Shown here: in pieces, positions 58,471-64,000 of the stretch | How positions within the stretch are numbered: the stretch's first letter is position 1 | How the letters are laid out: each line of letters begins with the position of its first letter | Assembly (NCBI RefSeq): GCF_001467525.1 | Contig: NZ_LNXS01000029.1 | Location: 544,627-608,626 of the forward strand | Direction of reading: 5' to 3' | From: Legionella anisa | Lineage (GTDB): Bacteria > Pseudomonadota > Gammaproteobacteria > Legionellales > Legionellaceae | Length of the DNA stretch: 64,000 bases | Translations under genes and position numbers: made by a program | Notes under the pieces: model-generated | Databases searched by the model: none | Told to the model about the DNA's origin: nothing | The model's input: only the letters and a program-made list of their open reading frames with translations

Positions 58471-59481
58471 TCATCCCTGCGAAGGCAGGGAGGTAGATTC
58501 ACATTTGAAGTGCAACAGCGAAAACTTAAATGTCTCAAGGGGTGTTTTATACCCGAGGCACTTTCTAGGAGTCAAATTATAACGGGCAACAATCTGAAAT
58601 AACTCATGTGAAGAAATGTCGTTGAGGTTGGTTTTTCTTGGTAAAAATCTACGAATACGACCGATAGCATTTTCAATACCCCCTTTTTGCCATGGAGAAT
58701 GGGTATCACAAAAATAGGTTTTAATTCCATATTGATTCAAGAGATGATGCTGGGCGAATTCAGTACCATTATCAAAGGTAATTGTTTTGGCCAAAGGCTT
58801 AGGGAGCGAAGTCAGTAAGGACAGGAGTTGAGAAGAGATAGGTTTTGCTTCTTTAGTTTGCAGCGGATAAAGTAAGGTTAATCGTGAATGACGTTCATGA
58901 GCCACTAGAATGGCTTGTCCGTATTTGGAAAATAACATTAAATCCGCTTCCCAATGGCCTGCTTGCTGGCGTGTCGCTACTTTTTTATCCCGTTTATGGA
59001 TAGAAACCCGGTCCTTTATAGTCAATACGGAGCTATAGTGTTTTTTAAAAGGTGGACGACGTTTGGTTTTCCCTAAAGGCAAATAACGACGCCAACTGTA
59101 ATCTTTGGTGCGTTTGATTTGGTTGTAAATGAAACGATAGATTGACTCATAAGAAATAACACGGCATCCTTGCTCCCGCGTCAGCCGTTTTGCTGTTTGC
59201 TCAGGAGACCATCCCATAGCAAGAAGGTCTAATACCTGGGCACGCAATTCTGGTTGACGCTCCAGTTTACTTCCATGCCAACGACGACCTAACGTCTGCT
59301 GTTCTGCATAACTCGCATCATAACCTTTTGTACTCGTTTCATTTCGCCTTATCTCACGAGATATTGTTGATGTCGAGCGAGCCATAACTGACGCAATTTT
59401 TTGGAGTGTATATCCTTCTCTTTGTAAGTAGGATATTCGATATCTCTCCTCCAACGAGAGTTGTGAATAGTGTTTTCCCAT
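58471..59481 (-). CDS. IS30-family transposase
   Basis: 336 residues, apparently intact. N-terminal HTH (YSQLSLEERYRISYLQREG, then STISREIRRN) and an rve-type DDE core: GHWEADLMLF (first Asp), TITFDNGTEFAQH (second Asp) and HSPWQKGGIENAIGRIRRFLP (Glu). The reading frame runs past the left inverted repeat by about 26 bases, so the last residues use flanking DNA. Confidence 0.93.
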   Translation of the reverse strand: MGKHYSQLSLEERYRISYLQREGYTLQKIASVMARSTSTISREIRRNETSTKGYDASYAEQQTLGRRWHGSKLERQPELRAQVLDLLAMGWSPEQTAKRLTREQGCRVISYESIYRFIYNQIKRTKDYSWRRYLPLGKTKRRPPFKKHYSSVLTIKDRVSIHKRDKKVATRQQAGHWEADLMLFSKYGQAILVAHERHSRLTLLYPLQTKEAKPISSQLLSLLTSLPKPLAKTITFDNGTEFAQHHLLNQYGIKTYFCDTHSPWQKGGIENAIGRIRRFLPRKTNLNDISSHELFQIVARYNLTPRKCLGYKTPLETFKFSLLHFKCESTSLPSQG

Positions 59482-59523
59482 AGCAACTCCGAGTATAACT
59501 CGTGTTGCACTTCGTTTGTGAAT
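58497..59523 (-). mobile_element. IS30-family insertion sequence
   Basis: 1027 bases bounded by 21-base imperfect inverted repeats: ATTCACATTTGAAGTGCAACA (58497-58517) and the complement of ATTCACAAACGAAGTGCAACA (59503-59523), 18 of 21 matching. It holds one intact transposase. I could not fix a target duplication; two or three more bases at each end (TAG/TAA) may belong to the element. Confidence 0.85.
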
Positions 59524-59655
59524 TTAGGGAATCCATCCCACAAACAAAGTAAAATCCAGCAAAAGTGGATCAAGTAACTCAATTTACTCCGAAATAGTGA
59601 GATGAAAGCAGTAAGTGTTTAGCCCCATTGAAGGAACAGCCATATTTGGTCTATC

Positions 59656-59690
59656 TTGAGAGAAAATCATGAGGAATGGTTTTCTCTCAA
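59656..59690. terminator. hairpin between the IS30 element and the 242-residue gene
   Basis: TTGAGAGAAAA (59656-59666) pairs perfectly with TTTTCTCTCAA (59680-59690). It lies downstream of the minus-strand gene ending at 59766, with no T run after it. Nothing else is seen in 59527-59765. Confidence 0.4.
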
Positions 59691-59765
59691 CCTGGACTCA
59701 AATCTGTCTGTTCGTTTACAGATAAGCCCATACCCCCTGAACGATTACTGGGTGTTCTGTCGTAT

Positions 59766-60494
59766 TTAATTTATTAAATTTGCAGCGTGCCCCTGATTTT
59801 GAGCAAAAATAAATTCCTTAATAGAATCATTGTTGCTTTTCAAATAATCTTTAATAAAAGCAATTAAAATGGAATGTATTTTATCAAATAATTGAGTTGG
59901 ATTGTTTGACGTATCCATTTGTACACATTGCTGATAAATCTCATATAGGTGCTTTAATTCTTCACTCTTATTTTTATTTGTCAATTTCTCTTTTTCTATA
60001 TTAGTCTCAATAAGTATTTTTATTTCTTTAAGCGCATTGGCTTTAATAAGATTCGCATTTGAAGTTTCCCAAGAGCTTTTAAATTCATCGAATTTCTCCT
60101 TATACATCCACGATTCATTCGCTGCACGCATAGAATATTGCACTAATGTTTCCTCAGCTCTTGGTTGAACTTTATACAAACCATGAATCCAGTTTCTTAC
60201 TGTATCATTGTAAATACTGTTGGTGATGAGACAGCTCAAATCGACTTTATCCATTGCTGCAAATAGCTCTTTTTGATTCGCAATAAATCGTCTATGCCAG
60301 TTTAGAACATCGGATTGCCCCCAGATGTTTAATTTTTCCTCATTTAATGTGATTTGAGTATTTTTATAAGTAGTTTCTATTTGTTTCATCAGCGCCAGCA
60401 AGGCAAAGTGAGTCACATTATTGTGTGTAGGATCTCCCTTCGGAGTAACTTTGGCGGGAAAGAATGTAAAATAGGAAAAAAATTTTCCAAACAT
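59766..60494 (-). CDS. unknown protein
   Basis: 242 residues; AAAGGACC before the ATG. Mostly helical and charged (TNIEKEKLTNKNKSEELKHLYEIYQ), no signal peptide or clear membrane helix beyond a hydrophobic start (MFGKFFSYFTFFPA). No known motif. Its place in the accessory end and a polar C-terminus are compatible with an effector, but there is no direct evidence. Confidence 0.55.
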   Translation of the reverse strand: MFGKFFSYFTFFPAKVTPKGDPTHNNVTHFALLALMKQIETTYKNTQITLNEEKLNIWGQSDVLNWHRRFIANQKELFAAMDKVDLSCLITNSIYNDTVRNWIHGLYKVQPRAEETLVQYSMRAANESWMYKEKFDEFKSSWETSNANLIKANALKEIKILIETNIEKEKLTNKNKSEELKHLYEIYQQCVQMDTSNNPTQLFDKIHSILIAFIKDYLKSNNDSIKEFIFAQNQGHAANLIN

Positions 60495-60523
60495 AATAGG
60501 TCCTTTTAGGCGTGAAAATTACT

Positions 60524-60545
60524 AGAGTTTGTAAACAGACCCTAA
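60524..60545. repeat. collapsed remnant of the MITE-like repeat
   Basis: AGTTTGTAAACAGACCCTAA: two outer ends back to back, just upstream of the unknown gene read on the minus strand. Confidence 0.5.
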
Positions 60546-60760
60546 GCCTTTGTTGTATTTAATTATTACTTGTCATCCATTTTGAGGTCTGTCTAAAAAC
60601 ACAAAAGAGGGCTGGCATGAATTTGCTTATTGTAAAAACTTTTAATAGATAAAGCCAATGGTTAAAACGAATAATTCATTGATTTTTAAATAAAAATATT
60701 ATTGGATTTTGCAGTACGACTCACACAATATATAAATCAAACTTTGCAGGGAAACTTAGC

Positions 60761-61003
60761 ATGCTTCCAATTAGAATTTGCCCTTATATGCATCTAAAAA
60801 ATAATGTTTATTTTCTTGATCCATACGAGGTCTTTTGTAAAAAAGGCTATTGTATCTCTGGTGACCGCCATAACCACCCCTATTACTCTGATGGAACCCA
60901 TTTGTCAAAAATAGGTTCCAGATTTCTTATAAGTCATCTGAAGCATAAAATTATCTCCATACTAAATTCTCCAACAGAAGAAATACATAGAGTGAAATCA
61001 TAA
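60761..61003 (+). pseudogene. C-terminal fragment of an SGNH-domain acyltransferase
   Basis: 80 residues. PYEVFCKKGYC, then DRHNHPYYSDGTHLSKIGSRFLISHL is the closing part of the SGNH hydrolase domain (catalytic Asp and His in DGTHLS) that ends OafA-like O-acyltransferases of about 650 residues. The membrane acyltransferase domain and the catalytic Ser are missing and not found upstream (60495-60760 is non-coding). Probably a remnant; expression from the ATG is possible but meaningless for catalysis. Confidence 0.65.
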
Positions 61004-61212
61004 TTCTTTTTGTGTACCAGCTTAGTAAACGCAGCCTGGGGTTGTTATCAAGCTCATATTTGTCTCCATTTATATGCTTCGCAAAAAAGCCAGTAGCCCA
61101 TAATTATTCCTTAATGTGCAATTATTATACTTTTCCAGTGGTTTTATTATAGAAAATCAACGATCTAAAACCATATGAAAACAGTACATGAATATAATAT
61201 GGAGTCACTAAA

Positions 61213-62460
61213 ATGTCTCAAATAACCGGCCGAGATATTTACTCGATTAATGAATGGCAAACTATTTTACTTGCTGCAAATTATGTTAAAGAGAATCGAG
61301 TTGTTATTGAAATAACGGATGCAATAATAAAATACCATCAACTTGAAAAGAAAAAAGCAGACAACATCATTGCCCGAAAAGAAGCGTTATCTCACATAGA
61401 AAAATTGTGTGAGCGCTTTGTTGCAGCGCGCGAAGACGATCTATGTCAAAAACCCAAAGGAAGTCGAAAAAACTTAGAAGGCAGTATTGATTACTGGATT
61501 TTGTCATTACAAAAAAAGTCTAATCATAAATTACAATACCTTAATCAACTGGAATCGTTCTTAGCTACTGCGAAACCTCATCAGATTAATCGCAATGAGA
61601 TGATTGAACATTTAAAAATACGCAACAAATCGAATACACCATCACGATTAAAATTATTCAGTGGGACCTATCTCGAAAAAATTGATCCATTACATCGGCA
61701 ATTTGAATTTAATATGAATAAATTACCGAATAAAGAATTTGGTATAAATTCTGCATTTTTAGATTGGATAGCAAGCAATGACACTACTCCATTCTTTCTA
61801 TGGCTAGAAAATCATGATGTATTAACTCAAAACCGAGTTTCTAAAGAAAAGCATGAAATTAATTTGATTGATTATAATTTGCAGGCTGCGCATATTGCGA
61901 CATTTAAAAACATGGATGGTCAAAATTACCTTGTTTCAAAGCCCCAAAATAGCGATGAAGAAACCGTGAAATTAAATTCAAGACAAATGAAAAATTATAG
62001 CTTTAAAATGGGCACAGCATATGGATCAACAGCATTTGTATGGTGCAAGGATAATGAAAATCAGTTTCTTACCCATCCTCATCAAGCAGGAAAATTCCAT
62101 CATTCTTCATTGAGTACGGGTAAAAGCGTACGCTGTGCAGGTATGTGGGTGGTAAACAATGGAATTATTACACACATTAGTAATAGCAGCGGGCATTACA
62201 GGCCAAGCTCGCTTTCATTTTATTTGCTCATCAAATTCTTAGAAAGTAAGCAAGTTATTAATGCTAATACGAGGGTAGCTGATTTGCGCAAACCCGATGA
62301 GCTTGTCGATCCTAGCCGACCCTTTGGATCCACTAAAAGCCAATATGTTCCACTAAGAGAATATCTTGATTGGGCTGAGCAATTACCCGAAGTACAGGAA
62401 TACTTACAGACTGTAAATTCATGTAACAACACATCAAACGAGCAATGCATTATCTTTTAA
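61213..62460 (+). CDS. IQM-like domain protein with C-terminal CAAX box; effector candidate
   Basis: 415 residues; GGAG nine bases before the ATG. The N-terminal 150 residues are helical and charged. From about 215 a domain begins whose core (about 290-330: KFHHSSLSTGK, RCAGMWVVNNGIITHIS, NSSGHYRPSSLSF) matches the pattern I know from plant IQM calmodulin-binding proteins and related proteins (FHHSSFLAGG, AAGxxxVxxGxL, SGHYRPT). The last four residues are CIIF, a CAAX prenylation box with Phe at X, preceded by a flexible NNTSNEQ linker. No signal peptide. Bacteria do not prenylate CAAX proteins, so this points to delivery into host cells. Function unknown. Confidence 0.75.
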   Translation: MSQITGRDIYSINEWQTILLAANYVKENRVVIEITDAIIKYHQLEKKKADNIIARKEALSHIEKLCERFVAAREDDLCQKPKGSRKNLEGSIDYWILSLQKKSNHKLQYLNQLESFLATAKPHQINRNEMIEHLKIRNKSNTPSRLKLFSGTYLEKIDPLHRQFEFNMNKLPNKEFGINSAFLDWIASNDTTPFFLWLENHDVLTQNRVSKEKHEINLIDYNLQAAHIATFKNMDGQNYLVSKPQNSDEETVKLNSRQMKNYSFKMGTAYGSTAFVWCKDNENQFLTHPHQAGKFHHSSLSTGKSVRCAGMWVVNNGIITHISNSSGHYRPSSLSFYLLIKFLESKQVINANTRVADLRKPDELVDPSRPFGSTKSQYVPLREYLDWAEQLPEVQEYLQTVNSCNNTSNEQCIIF

Positions 62461-62473
62461 CTCAAGCTCAAAA

Positions 62474-62523
62474 AGAACCTATAATTAAAAATAGAACTCA
62501 ATTTAGAATCTAGATTAGGTTCT
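62474..62523. promoter_or_regulatory. inverted repeat around a -10-like box
   Basis: AGAACCTA (62474-62481) and TAGGTTCT (62516-62523) are perfect 8-base arms; TATAAT (62480-62485) lies at the left arm, 50 bases before the ATG at 62535. Possible promoter with operator. Confidence 0.3.
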
Positions 62524-62534
62524 AAGGAGTAGTT

Positions 62535-63605
62535 ATGCCCAAGGACCTCTTTTCTCTTGAGCAAACGAGGGATTATGCAGAAAAGGCTAAGACTTATGCA
62601 CGTGGAAAAATTTCGGGAGGGAGTACTCATCTTGAAAATAATACGCTACCACCCGCAGAATTTGAGCGTCTAAATAATTTCATGGAGGAAGTTAGGCACC
62701 ATAAAGATCAGGGTGTTAAAAAAAGACTTGCATCAAGTACATTAGAAGATAAACATTGGGTTCGTTTTGAGACAACTGTTGAGGTTTCATCCGAATCTCA
62801 TTTTGGTAGTTGTCATGAGCTTGCATTTCAAGCACTCGATTATATATTAAAAGCAAATTCAGAGATTAATGCCGAAATCTTTAGCATTCAGCGTGCCGCC
62901 TCTGATATTGATAGCGGTGATCATGAATTTTTAGTCTTAAACAGAAAGCAACCTAGTGATCCAAAGCGACCTGAAACGTGGGGCGATGATGCAGTAATTT
63001 GTGATCCATGGGCAAATAAAGTTTATGCAGCCAAAGAATATCGTTCACAATTAGAGGCTTATAAGTATGATGAACCAAATAAGAAAAATAGGACTGTACG
63101 ATTTAATTCTGAACAACATATAATCGATGTAGAATTTTACTTCACGTCAAATTATTTACCTAGGGTAAACACTGTAGAGAGCCTGAAGTCAAATTTTTCT
63201 AGCCAGGCACAATCTGTGATTAGCATGCTAGAAAGTGTTCGATTTAGATTGGAGACTGAGAAAGAAAGACTTAAAGGTAAACCTAAAAAGGCCGATATAA
63301 TTTCCGGAAAAATCCAGCAGATTACCCAAAAAATTGGAGAATTAAACCAACGTATTTCAGATAGTATGGAAAAGAAATATCTTGGCGCTAGTCCGAAAGC
63401 GAATTATGATGCAGCAAAATCGGAATTAACGCGCTCGCTTCACGCCATAAGGGAAATCGCACAAAATGTTAAGCAATTTTCTCCAGAGGAACAAGCCATA
63501 TTATTTAAACCTTCAAACCCATTTGGCTCTACAACGGATACACAAAAAAATTTAAAAGAGATTGATGAAGAAGCAACCCTACGCCTTTCTCCTGAACTAC
63601 GATAG
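62535..63605 (+). CDS. papain-like cysteine protease fold candidate; effector candidate
   Basis: 356 residues; AAGGAG before the ATG. Residues about 75-180 show an ordered Cys-His-Asp set: GSCHELAFQALDYIL (Cys), SGDHEFLVLNRK (His) and AVICDPWANKVY (Asp), the pattern of papain-like/YopT-type effectors in which DPW follows the active-site Asp. The C-terminal half is coiled coil (about 220-290) and ends in an acidic stretch (LKEIDEEATLRLSPELR) like an E-block Dot/Icm signal. No signal peptide. Activity (protease, deamidase or other) cannot be read from sequence. Confidence 0.65.
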   Translation: MPKDLFSLEQTRDYAEKAKTYARGKISGGSTHLENNTLPPAEFERLNNFMEEVRHHKDQGVKKRLASSTLEDKHWVRFETTVEVSSESHFGSCHELAFQALDYILKANSEINAEIFSIQRAASDIDSGDHEFLVLNRKQPSDPKRPETWGDDAVICDPWANKVYAAKEYRSQLEAYKYDEPNKKNRTVRFNSEQHIIDVEFYFTSNYLPRVNTVESLKSNFSSQAQSVISMLESVRFRLETEKERLKGKPKKADIISGKIQQITQKIGELNQRISDSMEKKYLGASPKANYDAAKSELTRSLHAIREIAQNVKQFSPEEQAILFKPSNPFGSTTDTQKNLKEIDEEATLRLSPELR

Positions 63606-63699
63606 CAAGCAGGTTGGGTCATTTTTACCCAATAGAAAATCATTTACAACGAGTTGTTGAGTCAAAAACCCAAATTGCTAACCCCAAAATAGCAGAACT

Positions 63700-63798
63700 G
63701 TAGGTTGGGCCTTGGCCCAACTTTTCTTTAATCTGAGATAAGAACAAATAAAAAATTATTGAATTATATAAAAATGTTGGGCCAAGGCCCAACCTACA
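63700..63798. repeat. large inverted repeat GTAGGTTGGGCCTTGGCCCAAC
   Basis: TGTAGGTTGGGCC-TTGGCCCAAC (63700-63722) and its exact complement (63776-63798), 23-base arms, 53-base AT-rich loop. Each arm is itself palindromic (TTGGGCC / GGCCCAA). A shorter relative, AGGTTGGGTCATTTTTACCC, lies at 63610-63630. Confidence 0.8.
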
Positions 63799-63924
63799 CA
63801 CGCAAGACAAAAAAGTTAGGGGGGCTTATCAAAAAACTGACGATACCTCAGCTCAAAATGCACCAACCTACATACTTACTTGTTAATAATGTTTATGATT
63901 GGCCAAAAAATAGTAAAATAAATT

Positions 63925-64000
63925 AGGGTCTGTTTACATTTCGCTAGATTGAGTCAAAATGGCTTGAGTTTCGAGTACCGAAGCGCAGCATACACAAAGT
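63925..64000. mobile_element. MITE-like repeat, cut by the window edge
   Basis: TAGGGTCTGTTTACATTTCG, then CTAGATTGAGTCAAAATGGC and GAGTACCGAAGCGCAGCATA: the complement of the right half of the element at 8811-8965. Continues beyond the window. Confidence 0.75.

Larger units (their letters stand above)
58470..59545. repeat. GTCATTCCCGCG-type repeat split by IS30
   Basis: Left of the IS: TGTCATCCCTGCGAAGGCAG then GGA; right of it: GGGAATCCATCCCA. Joined, they resemble the copy at 28358-28441 (CGTAGGCGGGAATCCATTCC), so the element seems to have landed in this repeat. Confidence 0.45.

Noticed and set aside
61110..61125. PmrA box upstream of the CAAX protein gene
   Set aside because: CTTAATGTG is a single half-site with no partner 11 bases away.

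Overview
The window is a chromosomal segment of a Legionella species. Pointers are the tandem Legionella-type major outer membrane proteins (MOMP/OmpS family), an LbtU-type porin, low G+C by eye, and a housekeeping gene order (sodB-grxD-ahpC, rnt-pyrC, motY-MOMP, nfeD-slipin, dcd, ihfB, trxA-rho, ubiD) of the kind I recall from Legionella chromosomes. The proteins are close to but not the same as the L. pneumophila ones I remember, so another species of the genus is likely; I cannot name it. No rRNA, tRNA, CRISPR array or phage was recognised. || Layout. 1-8.7 kb: a sensor kinase cut by the window edge, two aminotransferases, oxidative-stress genes (sodB, grxD, ahpC), RNase T overlapping pyrC, and motY. 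9.2-14.1 kb: three tandem MOMP genes and an LbtU-like porin. 14.3-23.4 kb: nfeD-slipin, an AT-rich JmjC-like/methyltransferase pair, dcd, ihfB, a membrane-anchored DOT1-like methyltransferase, a two-gene unit that looks like a split OTU-fold protein behind a PmrA-like box, and a cystathionine beta-synthase. 23.5-36.6 kb: fumC, rsmE, trxA, rho, ubiD with a flavin reductase, hspQ, an isochorismatase-like hydrolase, a coiled-coil protein, tatC, panD, rsmA. 36.6-43.6 kb: a TraI_2/HD-type gene and apaH, then a tightly overlapping TolC/MacA/MacB-type export operon. 43.7-49.7 kb: diguanylate cyclase, maf, di-haem cytochrome, mltB, msrBA, GNAT. 49.9-53.9 kb: an isocyanide (isonitrile) cluster, pvcA-pvcB-cytochrome P450, with a divergent LysR gene. 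53.9-57.3 kb: ubiE-ubiJ-ubiB-tatA-tatB, with tatC far away at 34.4 kb. 57.6-64 kb: an accessory end with a DUF2975/HTH pair, an IS30 element, a fragment of an SGNH acyltransferase and unknown proteins, two of which look like Dot/Icm effectors: one with a plant-IQM-like domain and a C-terminal CAAX box (CIIF), one with a Cys-His-Asp papain-like pattern. || Two intergenic repeat families run through the window. One is an 80-90 bp palindrome (GTAGCCTGGGTGCAGC...GCTGCACCCAGGCTAC), 11 full, half or worn copies, often between convergent genes, with the arms covarying from copy to copy. The other is a MITE-like element of about 150 bp with ends AGGGTCTGTTTACATTTCGC, present as one near-full copy, one copy cut by the window edge, and several collapsed remnants. 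|| The observations I rate highest are the CAAX/IQM-like protein, the pvcA-pvcB-P450 cluster as a possible bacterial counterpart of xanthocillin-type chemistry, and the split OTU-like pair with a PmrA-like promoter element.
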